Made by a program: the position numbers and the translations under genes | Part shown: piece after piece, positions 41,969 through 52,330 of the stretch | How the letters are laid out: every line of letters begins with the position of its first letter | Position numbering within the stretch: the first letter of the stretch is position 1 | From: Parvibaculaceae bacterium PLY_AMNH_Bact1 | GTDB taxonomy: Bacteria; Pseudomonadota; Alphaproteobacteria; Parvibaculales; Parvibaculaceae | Direction: 5' to 3' | Length of the DNA: 64,000 bases | Assembly (NCBI GenBank): GCA_032881465.1 | Contig: CP126168.1 | Span: 310,001-374,000, forward strand | The notes under the pieces: generated by a model | Databases searched by the model: none | Told to the model about the DNA's origin: nothing | The model's input: only the letters and a program-made list of their open reading frames with translations

Positions 41969-43051
41969 ATGAGCGATCTAGAAAAGATTGAAGCGGACGT
42001 TCTGGCAGCCGTTAAGGCCACGGGAACTGAAAAAGACCTGGAAGAGGTGCGTGTTGGTGCTCTTGGCAAAAAGGGCAGCATTTCTGAGCTCATGAAGGGG
42101 CTTGGCAAAATGAGCCCCGAAGAGCGCAAGGAAATGGGTCCGGCCTTGAATGGCCTGAAAACCCGTGTCGGAGATGCCATTGCAGCCCGCAAGGTTGAGC
42201 TTTATGACGCCGCGCTGACAGAACGCCTTGCGACCGAGAAAGTCGATGTGACACTGCCGGTGCGCTCAACCCCGATCGAACAGGGCCGCATTCACCCGCT
42301 CACCCAAACCATGGATGAGATTACTGCGATCTTCTGCGACTTAGGCTTTGCGGTCGAAGAAGGCCCAGACATCGAGACCGACTACTACAATTTCGAAGCG
42401 CTGAACTTCCCGGAAGGTCACCCGGCGCGGGAAATGCACGACACGTTCTATTTCCATGAGCGCGAAGACGGCACCCGTCCGCTGCTCCGCACCCACACCA
42501 GTCCCGTACAGGTGCGCACCATGGAAAAGAGTGAGCCGCCGTTCCGCTTCATTGCGCCGGGCCGCACCTTCCGCTGTGACAGCGACCAGACCCACACCCC
42601 GCAATTCCACCAGGTTGAAGGCCTTGTTGTGGATCGCGACACTCATATGGGCCACCTGAAATGGACGCTGGAAGAATTCCTGCGTGCCTATTTCGAAACA
42701 GAGGGCGTGGAAATCCGCTTCCGCCCAAGCTTCTTCCCGTTCACGGAGCCTTCCATGGAAGTCGATGTGCGCTGCGCGCGCCTTGGCAATGAAATTCGCA
42801 TTGGCGAAGGCGACGATTGGCTCGAAATTCTGGGCTGCGGCATGGTGCATCCGAACGTATTGAAGTCCGCCAATATTGATCCCGACGAGTTCCAGGGCTT
42901 TGCCTTTGGCGTCGGCATCGACCGGCTGGCCATGCTGAAATATGGCATCCCGGATCTGCGTGCCTTCTTCGAGACGGATCTCCGCTGGCTCCGCCATTAC
43001 GGGTTTGCCGCTTTGGATGTGCCAACTCTGGCAGGAGGGCTTTCCTCATGA
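41969..43051 (+). CDS. pheS: Phenylalanyl-tRNA synthetase alpha subunit
   Basis: 360 aa. Catalytic class II core: motif 1 region [16 protein letters not shown], motif 2 [13 protein letters not shown] (residues about 192-204), motif 3 [18 protein letters not shown]. An N-terminal coiled coil (about residues 1-85) binds tRNA-Phe. ATG 41969 is chosen as the family start. pheT follows with an ATGA overlap. Confidence 0.97.
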   Translation: MSDLEKIEADVLAAVKATGTEKDLEEVRVGALGKKGSISELMKGLGKMSPEERKEMGPALNGLKTRVGDAIAARKVELYDAALTERLATEKVDVTLPVRSTPIEQGRIHPLTQTMDEITAIFCDLGFAVEEGPDIETDYYNFEALNFPEGHPAREMHDTFYFHEREDGTRPLLRTHTSPVQVRTMEKSEPPFRFIAPGRTFRCDSDQTHTPQFHQVEGLVVDRDTHMGHLKWTLEEFLRAYFETEGVEIRFRPSFFPFTEPSMEVDVRCARLGNEIRIGEGDDWLEILGCGMVHPNVLKSANIDPDEFQGFAFGVGIDRLAMLKYGIPDLRAFFETDLRWLRHYGFAALDVPTLAGGLSS

Positions 43052-45486
43052 AGTTCACCCTCTCCTGGTTGAAAGATCATCTCGACACCGACGCCACTCT
43101 CGATCAGATCGTCGACAAGCTCACCATGATCGGCCTTGAGGTCGAAGATGTGGTGGACCCCGCAGCAGCACTCGCTCCTTTTGCGGTCGCGCGCATTGTT
43201 GAAGCAGGGCCGCATCCCGATGCTGACAAGCTGAAGCTCTGCAAAGTGGAAGCGATCGTCGGTGGCAAGACAGAAACGCTCCAGGTCGTCTGCGGCGCGC
43301 CGAACGCCAAGACAGGTCTGCTCGGTATCTTTGCCCCGTCCGGCGCCACCATTCCGGCGAACGGCATGGTGTTGAAGCCAACAAAGATCCGCGGCGTTGA
43401 ATCAAACGGCATGATGTGTTCCGAGCGTGAACTCGAACTCTCTGACGAGCATACCGGCATCATTGAGCTCGACGGTGATTTTGCTGTCGGCACGCCAGCA
43501 TCAGAAGCGCTTGGCAAAACCGATCCCATGATCGAGATTGGCATCACGCCGAACCGCCCCGATTGCCTGGGCGTCTATGGCATTGCCCGAGATCTCGCAG
43601 CAGCAGGGCTTGGCACACTGAAAGAAGCATCAGTCCCTGCAATATCCGATGCATTCGAAAGCACTATCGGTCTTGAACTCTCGTTCGAGGGCGACACGAA
43701 AGACGCCTGCCCCATTTTTGCGGGACGTATGGTGCGCGGCGTAAAAAACGGTCCGAGCCCCGCATGGATGCAGGAGCGATTGATGGCCATTGGCCTGCGC
43801 CCCATCAACGCGCTGGTCGACATCACCAATTACCTCTCTTACGATCAGGCCCGTCCGCTCCACGTTTACGATGTGTCGAAGCTCTCAGGCACCGTCCGTG
43901 CGCGCCTCGGCAACGGCGAAACATTCACCGCGCTCGACGGAAAAGAATACAAGGCTGATGAGACGATGACGGTCATCGCCGATGATGCCCGCGTATTAGG
44001 TTTCGCAGGCGTGATGGGGGGAGAGGAAAGCGGGTCGACGGAAACGACAACCGGTGTTTTCATCGAGAGCGCCTATTTCGATCCCCGTAGAACGGCTTCC
44101 ACAGGCCGAAAAACGGGTATCGTCTCTGATGCGCGCTACCGTTTTGAGCGCGGCATCGAGCCGGCTTCAACGTTGCCGGGCGTAGATCGCGCCGCTGCCA
44201 TGATCATGGAGCTTTGCGGTGGCGAAGCGTCCAATCTGGTTGTCGCAGGCGAAACGCCGGATCATTCCCACGTGATCTCATTTGATCCAGCCCGGGTGGC
44301 AAAACTCACCGGTGTTTCTTTGGAAACATCGGAGATTGAAACAATCCTGGGCGACCTCGGCTTTGACGTGACCGTTGGCCAAGGCGGACGTCTTGATGTG
44401 ACGCCACCAAGCTGGCGGCCGGACGTCTTTGGTGAGGCAGATCTTGTGGAAGAAGTGGTCCGTATTCACGGGCTTGAGGAGGTGGTCTCAACGCCGCTCC
44501 CCAAGAGCCATGCAGTGGCGGACCCGGTTCTGAACTTGCCCCAGAAACGCCTGCGCAACGCAAAGCGCGTCCTGGCATCCCGCGGCTTTGTCGAAGCGGT
44601 CAATTGGTCTTTCATTCCAAAGGCCCATGCAGAACTCTTTGGTGGCGGCGAGAATGCCATTGCCTCTCTTGAGCTGGCCAATCCTATTTCAAGTGACATG
44701 AGTCATATGCGCCCAGCCATCCTGCCGGGCCTCATTGCCGCCGCAGGGCGCAACATGGCACGCGGCGCACAGGACGTGATGCTCTTTGAGGTCGCTCAGC
44801 AATATGAGGGCGACCAGCCGAACGATCAGATCAATGTTGCAACTGGCATCCGTCAGGGGTCTGCAGGTGTCAGTGGCGCAGGCCGTCATTGGCAGGGTGC
44901 TAGCGCTGCTGTTGATGTCTTTGACGCGAAGTCCGACGCTGCAGCACTCCTTGCAAGCCTCGGGGCAAAGGTCGACAATCTTCAGGTCGCCGCCGATGCA
45001 CCCGCCTGGTATCACCCGGGCCGTTCTGGCGTGTTCCGTATGGGGCCAAAGAATGTCCTCGCGCGGTTTGGGGAAATTCACCCCAAGATTTTGGATGCGC
45101 TGGATGTGGCTGGGCCGATTGTCGCGTTTGAGGTGATGCTCGATGCGATTCCCAAGCCTAAGGTAAAGCCCACCAAAACCAAGCCAGGCCTCACAATCCC
45201 GGATCTCCAGCCGGTGCGCCGTGATTTTGCTTTCATCGTTGCGAAGGATCAGGCAGCCGATGCGCTGGTCCGTGCAGCACTTGGGGCGGATAAAAAACTC
45301 ATTACAGGTGTGACGCTGTTTGATGCGTTTGAAGGTGGAAGTCTGGGCGCTGATGAGAAGTCATTGGCGATCGAAGTGACCCTTCAGCCTCAGGACAAGA
45401 CCCTGACGGACAAGGAATTGGAAGCCGTGAGTGACAAGATCGTCGCGGCCGTTGAAAAAGCCACAGGCGGGAAGCTTCGCGGCTAG
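43048..45486 (+). CDS. pheT: Phenylalanyl-tRNA synthetase beta subunit
   Basis: 812 aa, standard length. It begins [22 protein letters not shown], followed by the OB-fold tRNA-binding domain ([12 protein letters not shown]), the B3/B4 editing domain, B5, and the C-terminal FDX-ACB anticodon-binding domain ([20 protein letters not shown]). It is translated with pheS and is convergent with a tetR gene (4-bp overlap at the stops). Confidence 0.97.
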   Translation: MKFTLSWLKDHLDTDATLDQIVDKLTMIGLEVEDVVDPAAALAPFAVARIVEAGPHPDADKLKLCKVEAIVGGKTETLQVVCGAPNAKTGLLGIFAPSGATIPANGMVLKPTKIRGVESNGMMCSERELELSDEHTGIIELDGDFAVGTPASEALGKTDPMIEIGITPNRPDCLGVYGIARDLAAAGLGTLKEASVPAISDAFESTIGLELSFEGDTKDACPIFAGRMVRGVKNGPSPAWMQERLMAIGLRPINALVDITNYLSYDQARPLHVYDVSKLSGTVRARLGNGETFTALDGKEYKADETMTVIADDARVLGFAGVMGGEESGSTETTTGVFIESAYFDPRRTASTGRKTGIVSDARYRFERGIEPASTLPGVDRAAAMIMELCGGEASNLVVAGETPDHSHVISFDPARVAKLTGVSLETSEIETILGDLGFDVTVGQGGRLDVTPPSWRPDVFGEADLVEEVVRIHGLEEVVSTPLPKSHAVADPVLNLPQKRLRNAKRVLASRGFVEAVNWSFIPKAHAELFGGGENAIASLELANPISSDMSHMRPAILPGLIAAAGRNMARGAQDVMLFEVAQQYEGDQPNDQINVATGIRQGSAGVSGAGRHWQGASAAVDVFDAKSDAAALLASLGAKVDNLQVAADAPAWYHPGRSGVFRMGPKNVLARFGEIHPKILDALDVAGPIVAFEVMLDAIPKPKVKPTKTKPGLTIPDLQPVRRDFAFIVAKDQAADALVRAALGADKKLITGVTLFDAFEGGSLGADEKSLAIEVTLQPQDKTLTDKELEAVSDKIVAAVEKATGGKLRG

Positions 45487-46055
45487 TTCTTCTTAAGGAG
45501 CTGGTCCAACAGGTGTCCCCATGTGGCGGGACGATCCATTTTGCCGCCAGTCGCACGCGTGTTTTGTGCGCCGATGCTCGCGAGATAGGCAATGTCGGCG
45601 GCGTGGCGGGCATCAGCTTTAGCGAGGCCTGCCTCCTGGAAGAGCTGCGCGAGATAGGCCCTCCGCCTTTTGTCGACCCGGGCGAGGATCACCCCTGCTG
45701 GATCATAGCTCGCCGCCCAACCGCGCAACACACCTTCAGCTTGCGCACCACCATAGGCATCTGGTGCAGCGCTGACGGCATGGTTGATCAGCCGCTCGAG
45801 TTTTGCCCGGCCGGACCCGCCATGAGTCTCCACGTCATCGATAATGTGGTCCGTGGCGATCTTCTCCCAATGGTCCAGCATAGCCGTGTGAAGAGCTGCC
45901 CGATCCTTAAAGTGCCAGTAAAAGCTTCCCTTTGTGACGCCGAGGCTCTTGGCGAGAGGTTCTACATTGATTGCGGACGGGCCACCTGCGACGAGCGCTC
46001 GGAAGGCTGCCGCGATCCAGTCTGTTTTGCCTAATTCTTTTGGTTTTGCACTCAC
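45483..46055 (-). CDS. TetR family regulator
   Basis: 190-aa repressor with an HTH near residues 33-52 (VEPLAKSLGVTKGSFYWHFKDR). GTG 46055 follows GGAG, and the frame upstream is non-coding. It is divergent from two small membrane protein genes. The 94-bp gap between the starts contains two ATACG-N4-CGTAT inverted repeats, so it probably controls itself and that pair. Ligand unknown. Confidence 0.88.
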   Translation of the reverse strand: MSAKPKELGKTDWIAAAFRALVAGGPSAINVEPLAKSLGVTKGSFYWHFKDRAALHTAMLDHWEKIATDHIIDDVETHGGSGRAKLERLINHAVSAAPDAYGGAQAEGVLRGWAASYDPAGVILARVDKRRRAYLAQLFQEAGLAKADARHAADIAYLASIGAQNTRATGGKMDRPATWGHLLDQLLKKN

Positions 46056-46078
46056 GCAAGGCTCCAGTGACAATTTGC

Positions 46079-46141
46079 CATACGCATCCGTATTGACGCA
46101 GAGAACATATCCAAGGAAAGTATCCATACGGAAGCGTATGG
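46079..46141. promoter_or_regulatory. Two ATACG-N4-CGTAT operator-like inverted repeats
   Basis: CATACG-catc-CGTATT at 46079-46094 and CCATACG-gaag-CGTATGG at 46124-46141, with centres about 46 bp apart. Both lie between tetR and the divergent membrane genes. The second ends just upstream of the ATG at 46150. Confidence 0.75.
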
Positions 46142-46149
46142 AGAAGCAA

Positions 46150-46533
46150 ATGCCCATAGAACAGATCGCGTTGATTATTGCAGCCTTTGGTGCCGTCGGG
46201 GTTGGCCTTGTGCACTCCATCTTGGGTGAACAGGGGATCGTGAAGCCTGTTTTGAATCGCATGGATTGGGCAGGTGTGCCGCCAGACGCGGATTTCCTGA
46301 ACAGAACTGTCCGGTTCGCCTGGCACATCACAACGCTGGCCTGGATCGGCTTGGCGGTGATTTTGCTTGCCCCCCTTGTTGGAATGGGAGGTGATCCAGC
46401 TTTTGCACCGCTTACCATTGCCGTGACGTTTCTGGTAACCGGGATAGTAACCCTCATTGCATCTAAGGGGCGGCATCTCGCCTGGATTGTTTTCTTCATT
46501 GTCGCAGCGGGCGCTGCATGGCCCTACATTTAG
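46150..46533 (+). CDS. Small four-helix membrane protein
   Basis: 127-aa hydrophobic protein with about four transmembrane helices (IALIIAAFGAVGVGLVHSIL, AWHITTLAWIGLAVILLAPLV, LTIAVTFLVTGIVTLIA, LAWIVFFIVAAGAAWPYI). No known domain recognised. ATG 46150 has a GGAGAA site. The next gene, also a small membrane protein, starts 11 bp later. The pair is divergent from a tetR and probably repressed by it; a transport or membrane-stress role is a guess. Confidence 0.75.
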   Translation: MPIEQIALIIAAFGAVGVGLVHSILGEQGIVKPVLNRMDWAGVPPDADFLNRTVRFAWHITTLAWIGLAVILLAPLVGMGGDPAFAPLTIAVTFLVTGIVTLIASKGRHLAWIVFFIVAAGAAWPYI

Positions 46534-46543
46534 GAAACGTGCA

Positions 46544-46924
46544 ATGAATTTCTACGCAGCTGGAGCGGCGGCGCTGCTTGCATCAGGTATCATCTTGCAT
46601 GTCTTTCTCGCAGGTAGAACTGTGCACGCGGACATGCAGGCGGCTCTGGAGGGCTTCCCCAAAGCGCTCGAAAGTGCCACATGGCACGGAGTGAGTCTTT
46701 GGCTCGGGCTGCATTTCGTGTTGGCCCTGGTGGCGGTCTTCTACGCACACCCAATGATGACCGGAGCTCTGGTGTTTGGCGCGCTCCATGCCGGCCTGCT
46801 CGGCATTGTGTGTTTGGCTATGTCGCTTCATCTCTGCAATTCGTGGACAGCCATGCGTCAGTCTTACCTGTTCATGCTGATATCAGGTGCGTTAGCGGGC
46901 GCGGCGGTGGCTTCAGTTGTTTGA
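46544..46924 (+). CDS. Small membrane protein, partner of the preceding gene
   Basis: 126 aa with four likely helices (FYAAGAAALLASGIILHVFLAG, LWLGLHFVLALVAVFYA, GALVFGALHAGLLGIVCLAMSL, YLFMLISGALAGAAVASVV). A His sits in or near three of the helices. No family recognised with confidence. It is co-transcribed with the upstream membrane gene. Its 3' end overlaps the convergent small secreted gene by 12 bp. Confidence 0.75.
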   Translation: MNFYAAGAAALLASGIILHVFLAGRTVHADMQAALEGFPKALESATWHGVSLWLGLHFVLALVAVFYAHPMMTGALVFGALHAGLLGIVCLAMSLHLCNSWTAMRQSYLFMLISGALAGAAVASVV

Positions 46925-47224
46925 GTTCGGTCCTGGCGGTTTGGAATAGTCTGTCGTTGCCGGGTCTTCAATCTCACGGATGATGCCATACTCATCCGTC
47001 TCAGGCTGGCCGTCATCATAGGAGAGGTTGAAGTTGGTACCACCCACGCCCTCCTCCCGTTCAAACCGCTCATCCATCGCGCCAGGTCGGATGGATTGAT
47101 ACTCCTCCTCAATCACATACCCCTCGCTCTGCGTTGATAAATCAATCGCAGGTTTGCTCTCTTCGGCGACAACCTTGGTGGAAAGACAAACAAGACTTGT
47201 AAACGCGATTAGAACGGGGCGCAT
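46913..47224 (-). CDS. Small secreted acidic protein
   Basis: 103 aa. A signal peptide (MRPVLIAFTSLVCLSTKVVA) is followed by about 80 acidic residues-rich, probably disordered, with no cysteine or known motif. ATG 47224 gives the clean signal sequence. Function unknown. Confidence 0.6.
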   Translation of the reverse strand: MRPVLIAFTSLVCLSTKVVAEESKPAIDLSTQSEGYVIEEEYQSIRPGAMDERFEREEGVGGTNFNLSYDDGQPETDEYGIIREIEDPATTDYSKPPGPNSNN

Positions 47225-47374
47225 AGAAACTCCAAAACGACATGACATTGAACGTGCAATGTATCGGTGCTTTCACTGGAGATTCAAGTAATTGGTTTGA
47301 CCGGCAACTCACCAAATGGCGCTGCGGTCCGTCAGGTCTGGCTGACATCATCATCAAAACCGCAGGGAGATGTG

Positions 47375-48019
47375 ATGATGAAACTCTATTCTGGTCCGCT
47401 CAGCATGTTTGGGGCAAAAGCCGAAATCGCCTGTCACGAGAAAGGGCTCGATGTCGAATTGGAGTTTGTTCCCTTTTCGCTTCAGGACCTGTACACGCCG
47501 AAGCATGAGGTCGTGAAGCGGGTCAACCCGAAGGGACAGGTGCCGGTCCTTGTAGAGGATGACCTGGAGATTTTCGATTCAACGCAAATTTTCGAATATC
47601 TGGAAGATGTGCATCCAGAGCCACCACTCTGGCCGCAGCAACAAACGCAAAGGGCGAGAGCACGGCTGGCTGAGCTCAGATCAGACGAGGTCTTTTTTCC
47701 GAACGTTGTGTGCCTGATGCCAGCAGGTGCCAAGCGCGCTGGCCCTGACGGTGTTGCCGCCGCTAGAGTGGCAATCCAAACCTTCTATGCTGATTTGGAA
47801 AACGCCCAGGCGACGGATTTTCTGGTTGGCGACTACACCTATGCCGATATCGCCTTTTACATGGCGTCCTATTTTGCAGGGTTCTTGGGCGAACCGATCC
47901 CGGAAGGATGCCCCCGCCTTATGGCGTGGCGCAGCCGAGTGGGCGCGCGCCCTGCCGTACAAAGGGTGGTTGAACCGATAACAGCTTTTCTGAAATCCCA
48001 TGGGATAGAGGCTGCCTAA
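47375..48019 (+). CDS. Glutathione S-transferase family protein
   Basis: 214 aa. Thioredoxin-like N-domain with LYSGPLSMFGAKAEIACHEKGL, VKRVNPKGQVPVLVEDD (cis-Pro) and FDSTQIFEYLEDVHPEPPLWP; helical C-domain with DFLVGDYTYADIAFYMASYF. A Ser at the LSMF position is the likely glutathione-activating residue. Substrate not evident. Two adjacent ATGs (47375, 47378) follow an AGGGAGA site. Confidence 0.87.
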   Translation: MMKLYSGPLSMFGAKAEIACHEKGLDVELEFVPFSLQDLYTPKHEVVKRVNPKGQVPVLVEDDLEIFDSTQIFEYLEDVHPEPPLWPQQQTQRARARLAELRSDEVFFPNVVCLMPAGAKRAGPDGVAAARVAIQTFYADLENAQATDFLVGDYTYADIAFYMASYFAGFLGEPIPEGCPRLMAWRSRVGARPAVQRVVEPITAFLKSHGIEAA

Positions 48020-48062
48020 CGTAGGGGCTCTCACGGTGTGATCCCTGATAGATCCTTTTCCG

Positions 48063-48100
48063 CGCTTCCGCTTTAAAACCCTCCGCTTCCGCTTTAAAAC
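48063..48100. repeat. 17-bp direct repeat with 21-bp period
   Basis: CGCTTCCGCTTTAAAAC at 48063-48079 and again at 48084-48100, 18 bp before the potassium channel start. A period of two helical turns could fit a regulator site. Confidence 0.75.
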
Positions 48101-48118
48101 AGATGGAACGGAGGGGAC

Positions 48119-48916
48119 ATGCAAACATCAACATCAGCGAGCGGCAACTGGCTTAGGCGCACGGTCGACCGCCAGCTCACCATCGATTCCTGGGACAGGC
48201 CGGGTTTGTCTCCCACGAACTGGATCTTGGTTGTCCTGATTTTTGCCAGCGTCGTGCTTTTTACCCTCGAAACAGAGCCAGCTCTTGCAGGCGCATGGGC
48301 CGACGCCCTGAACTCTGCAAACCTTTTTATCCTTTGTATCTTTGGTATTGAGTTTCTTCTGCGCCTTTGGGCTGCAGGGGAGACGCGGGGCATTCGCGGC
48401 GTTACGGAACGGGCCCGCTATGCAGGGCGTTTCTGGTTGACCGTTGATTTCCTCGCCTTTGCGCCAGAACTCTTGCTTGTTGCGCTCATGTCGGCAGGCA
48501 TTGAGATTCCATTCTCCGTGGAGGGTTTGAAGGCCGTCCGTTTGATGCGATTGGTGAAACTTGCCCGTTTCGTGCCTGCTGCCCAGATGTTGGTAGATGT
48601 TATTGAATCCGTCTGGCGCCAATTGCTGATTAGCTTTTTCCTCTCAATAACGTCGGTCTATTTCGCAGCTGTTGCCATTTACTATGCCGAAGGGGCCGCC
48701 AACCCTGAATATTTCGGGTCTATCAGCAGGTCGCTATGGTGGGCTGTCGTCACGCTTACAACGGTGGGCTATGGGGACGCTTATCCGGTGACAGGCATAG
48801 GCCAAGTGCTTGCGGGCGTGATCGCGTTGATCGGGATTGGGATCATTGCATTGCCTTCGGGCATTATTGCTGGCGCGTTTATGGAACGACTTGAAGCTGA
48901 CCGGCGCGCAAAATGA
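48119..48916 (+). CDS. Voltage-gated potassium channel, 6-TM type
   Basis: 265-aa channel subunit. S1-S4 voltage-sensor-like part, with a charged S4 VEGLKAVRLMRLVKLARFVPA, then S5, the selectivity filter TTVGYGD and S6 (VLAGVIALIGIGIIALPSGIIAGAF). No cytoplasmic RCK or nucleotide-binding domain, so gating is probably by voltage. Forms a tetramer in the inner membrane. Followed 28 bp later by a crotonase gene, with no obvious link. Confidence 0.92.
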   Translation: MQTSTSASGNWLRRTVDRQLTIDSWDRPGLSPTNWILVVLIFASVVLFTLETEPALAGAWADALNSANLFILCIFGIEFLLRLWAAGETRGIRGVTERARYAGRFWLTVDFLAFAPELLLVALMSAGIEIPFSVEGLKAVRLMRLVKLARFVPAAQMLVDVIESVWRQLLISFFLSITSVYFAAVAIYYAEGAANPEYFGSISRSLWWAVVTLTTVGYGDAYPVTGIGQVLAGVIALIGIGIIALPSGIIAGAFMERLEADRRAK

Positions 48917-48944
48917 TTGTTTGACACAAGACTGGAGCAAAGCG

Positions 48945-49769
48945 ATGGAACTCAAAACGATCAAAGTCGAGCGTGAAGGTCAGATCGCGACTGTCTTTTT
49001 GTCGAGGCCCCACCGGCGGAACGCCTGGACTGGGCGGATGCACACAGAATACCGCCATGTCCTGACCGACCTTGATCAAGACAAAGGTGTTCGTGTGATC
49101 ATCGTGACGGGGGATCCGGAAGGCAAAGCGTTCTGCGCAGGTGCCGATACGGCTGCACTTGAAGGTCATTCGGAGAAAGGCCGCTATGACAGCGGTACGA
49201 CAGATGACATCGCGAGACCCGGCTATGGCGTCCGCGAAGAGTTTGACGCCACCTTTGCCTATCATTTTGGCCTCACCAAACCGGTAATTGCCGCCATCAA
49301 TGGCGCCGCAGCTGGAATTGGTGTGGTCCTCGCCGCCTTTGCAGATCTGCGCTTTGCTGTGAAAGGCGCCAAATTCACAACCGCCCACGGTCGTTTCAAT
49401 TTCCCGGCTGAGTTCGGCCTCTCATGGGTACTGCCTCGGATTGTCGGGCTAACCCACGCCAATGATCTGCTTCTATCGTCCAGGGTCTTTTTGGCCGAAG
49501 AAGCAATGGAGATGGGTTTTTTAAACAAATGCCTGGAGCCAGACGCGCTCATGCCAGCGGTATATGAATATGCGCAGATGCTGACACAGTCGGCCCCAGG
49601 GTCGCTCAGGGAGACCAAGTGGCAGATCTACTCAGACCAGCATCGCAGCGCTGCCACCGCCGTCGAAGAGGCTGAGCGCCTTCTGGAGGCCATGGCGCAG
49701 CACTCTGATTACAAAGAAGGGATCAAGGCCTGGATGGGAAAGCGCCCAGCGAATTGGTCAGCAGAGTGA
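48945..49769 (+). CDS. Enoyl-CoA hydratase/isomerase (crotonase) family protein
   Basis: 274 aa. Crotonase fold: LSRPHRRNAWTGRMHTE, oxyanion hole segments AFCAGADTAAL and INGAAAGIGVVLAAFADLRFA, then ARFNFPAEFGLSWVLPRIVG-like. The Glu expected at the second catalytic position is not at its classical site, so reaction (hydratase, isomerase or other) is open. ATG 48945 has a GGAG site. Confidence 0.88.
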   Translation: MELKTIKVEREGQIATVFLSRPHRRNAWTGRMHTEYRHVLTDLDQDKGVRVIIVTGDPEGKAFCAGADTAALEGHSEKGRYDSGTTDDIARPGYGVREEFDATFAYHFGLTKPVIAAINGAAAGIGVVLAAFADLRFAVKGAKFTTAHGRFNFPAEFGLSWVLPRIVGLTHANDLLLSSRVFLAEEAMEMGFLNKCLEPDALMPAVYEYAQMLTQSAPGSLRETKWQIYSDQHRSAATAVEEAERLLEAMAQHSDYKEGIKAWMGKRPANWSAE

Positions 49770-49781
49770 ACGAGACTTTGG

Positions 49782-50408
49782 CTAGTCTGTATTCTGTGTC
49801 CGCTTCTTTGTCTCTTCTGCCCAGGTCGTAAAGACACTGACGATTTTATGCAATCCATCGGCACCACCGCCGAGCAGCGCCCCCGTGATGAGAATGTCGA
49901 CCGCCACAAAAAACGCGGATGTAGGCTCGGTGTTTAGCAGGAGGGGTTCAAGGCCACGTGCGCCGACGCACGCAACCAGAAGCCCAAGTGATACATTGAT
50001 TGATAGAGAATAGCTGGCGGTGACGGCGCGGTGATCTGCAAGATCTTCCATCGCTTTGCTCAGCGGCGCGGCTAACCCATCGATTTTGGTTGCCATAGCG
50101 TCGGCGGGTGGGGTGCCCAGCGTCAGTTCCGCCAGCGCTTTCTCCCTTTTTTCAATTTCCTTTTTGAGCTTCGTTACCGCTCTAGCCAGTTGTTCGCGCT
50201 TTGGACGTCGCCATACGCTGAGGTACACCTCGGCAGACCTTTCAATGAACAAGGCGATGGCGATCAAGCTCAAAAGAAGAGTTGTGAACGTTTCAACGCT
50301 GGTATCTGCCTTAAACTCTGAAGGTTCAAGAACACCGACAAATGCGAGGACAATGATCAGAGCCGACAGAAAGAGGGCGAAGGCAGTGGGAGCCGAAGAT
50401 TTATTCAT
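49782..50408 (-). CDS. Membrane protein with central coiled coil
   Basis: 208 aa. Two N-terminal helices (residues 8-27 and 41-57), a charged coiled coil (about 66-100, EQLARAVTKLKKEIEKREKAL), then two more helices (SINVSLGLLVACVGA and FFVAVDILITGALLGGG). Ends in a polar tail. No family recognised. It stands alone, convergent with the crotonase gene and divergent from lepA. Confidence 0.7.
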   Translation of the reverse strand: MNKSSAPTAFALFLSALIIVLAFVGVLEPSEFKADTSVETFTTLLLSLIAIALFIERSAEVYLSVWRRPKREQLARAVTKLKKEIEKREKALAELTLGTPPADAMATKIDGLAAPLSKAMEDLADHRAVTASYSLSINVSLGLLVACVGARGLEPLLLNTEPTSAFFVAVDILITGALLGGGADGLHKIVSVFTTWAEETKKRTQNTD

Positions 50409-50527
50409 TGATCTCGTATCCTAAAGTGAAACAATAGTTTTCAATAAAGGCATGCCCGAGTCAACTGAGGGGCTTTTCTGGGGATTTCAGAGTGGCTGTT
50501 TGCGTGCAGCAATGATATATCGCGCCC

Positions 50528-52330
50528 ATGACAGACCTCGCCCATATCCGTAACTTCTCCATCATCGCGCATATTGACCACGGCAAGTCCACGCTTGCGG
50601 ACAGGTTGATTCAGACCTGCGGCGGTCTCACGCAACGTGAGATGAAGGAGCAGGTGCTCGACAGCATGGATATTGAGCGGGAACGCGGCATCACCATCAA
50701 GGCCCAGACCGTTCGTCTGGACTATAAGGCGGCAGATGGGATCACCTACGAACTCAATCTGATTGACACGCCCGGCCATGTGGACTTCGCCTATGAGGTG
50801 AACAGGTCATTGGCAGCATGCGAGGGATCGCTGCTGGTCGTTGATGCGAGCCAGGGTGTGGAAGCACAGACCCTCGCCAATGTTTATACAGCCATTGAAG
50901 TCGACCATGAGATTGTGCCGGTGCTGAACAAGATTGACCTGCCAGCAGCTGAGCCCGATCGGGTGCGCCAGCAAATCGAAGACGTGATCGGTTTGGATGC
51001 CAGTGACGCCGTGGAGATTTCGGCGAAGTCGGGCCTCGGCATCGACGATGTGTTGGAAGCGATTGTCACAAAGCTGCCACCGCCAGAAGGGGACCGCTCA
51101 GCCCCGCTAAAGGCTATGCTGGTTGATAGCTGGTATGACGCCTACCTGGGCGTTGTGGTGCTTGTCCGGGTCGTGGACGGCGAACTCAAAAAAGGTCAGC
51201 GCATCAAGATGATGGCTACAGGCGGCGTGTATCCAGTGGACCAAGTGGGTATCTTCCGGCCGAAGAAAGAAAACCTGCCGTCGCTGAAAGCCGGTGAGAT
51301 TGGCTTCTTTACCGCCTCCATCAAAGAGGTTGCTGATACTGCGGTGGGCGACACCATCACCGATGAAAGGCAGCCGTGTGAGACAGCACTCGGCGGTTTC
51401 CATCCCGCCCAGCCAGTTGTTTTCTGCGGCCTTTTCCCTGTTGACGCAGCTCAGTTCGAAGATTTGCGCGAAGCGATGGCGAAGCTTCGGCTGAACGATT
51501 CAAGTTTCGAATATGAAATGGAGACCAGTGCAGCGCTCGGTTTCGGATTCCGCTGTGGCTTTCTGGGACTTCTCCATCTGGAGATTGTGCGCGAACGGAT
51601 CGAGCGGGAGTTCAACATTGATCTCATCACCACCGCGCCCAGCGTGATCTATCACCTCCATATGACCGATGGGTCGATGGAGGAAATGCACAATCCGGCC
51701 GATATGCCCGATGTCATGAAGATCGACCACATTGAGGAGCCGTGGATCAAAGCAACGATCCTGGTCCCAGACGAGTATCTCGGCGCAGTGCTGAAGCTCT
51801 GTGAAGACCGTCGTGGGTCTCAGATCGATCTTACCTATGCTGGCTCGCGGGCCATGGTCGTCTATAGGCTGCCGCTCAATGAGGTTGTGATCGACTTTTA
51901 CGACCGCCTGAAATCAGTGACGCGCGGCTATGCAAGCTTTGACTATCAGATTGAGAGTTACGAGGAAGATGACCTCGTCAAAATGTCGATCCTGGTGAAT
52001 GAAGAGCCGGTTGACGCCTTGGCGACCATCGTGCACCGGTCACGGGCAGAGCAACGTGGCCGGGCCATGTGCGAAAAGCTTAAAGAACTGATTCCACGTC
52101 ACCTCTTCAAAGTGCCTATCCAGGCTGCGCTTGGCGGACGGATTGTCGCGCGTGAGACGATCGCCGCGATGCGAAAGGACGTGACCGCAAAATGTTATGG
52201 CGGTGATGTCAGCCGCAAGCGCAAGCTCTTGGATAAGCAGAAAGAGGGGAAGAAGAAGATGCGCCAGTTCGGCCGCGTTGACATCCCTCAGGAAGCCTTC
52301 ATTGCTGCTCTTAAGATGGACGAGAATTGA
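50528..52330 (+). CDS. lepA: Elongation factor 4 (LepA)
   Basis: 600-aa ribosomal GTPase that back-translocates or assists ribosome assembly under stress. G1 AHIDHGKST (residues 14-22), G2 and G3 DTPGHVDF, G4 NKID, followed by EF-G-like domains and the LepA-specific C-terminal domain ([24 protein letters not shown]). Standard length. The last 20 bp overlap a convergent small membrane gene. Confidence 0.97.
   Translation: MTDLAHIRNFSIIAHIDHGKSTLADRLIQTCGGLTQREMKEQVLDSMDIERERGITIKAQTVRLDYKAADGITYELNLIDTPGHVDFAYEVNRSLAACEGSLLVVDASQGVEAQTLANVYTAIEVDHEIVPVLNKIDLPAAEPDRVRQQIEDVIGLDASDAVEISAKSGLGIDDVLEAIVTKLPPPEGDRSAPLKAMLVDSWYDAYLGVVVLVRVVDGELKKGQRIKMMATGGVYPVDQVGIFRPKKENLPSLKAGEIGFFTASIKEVADTAVGDTITDERQPCETALGGFHPAQPVVFCGLFPVDAAQFEDLREAMAKLRLNDSSFEYEMETSAALGFGFRCGFLGLLHLEIVRERIEREFNIDLITTAPSVIYHLHMTDGSMEEMHNPADMPDVMKIDHIEEPWIKATILVPDEYLGAVLKLCEDRRGSQIDLTYAGSRAMVVYRLPLNEVVIDFYDRLKSVTRGYASFDYQIESYEEDDLVKMSILVNEEPVDALATIVHRSRAEQRGRAMCEKLKELIPRHLFKVPIQAALGGRIVARETIAAMRKDVTAKCYGGDVSRKRKLLDKQKEGKKKMRQFGRVDIPQEAFIAALKMDEN

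Noticed and set aside
42341-42997. 218-codon minus-strand frame opposite pheS
   Set aside because: Shadow of pheS, which is certain.
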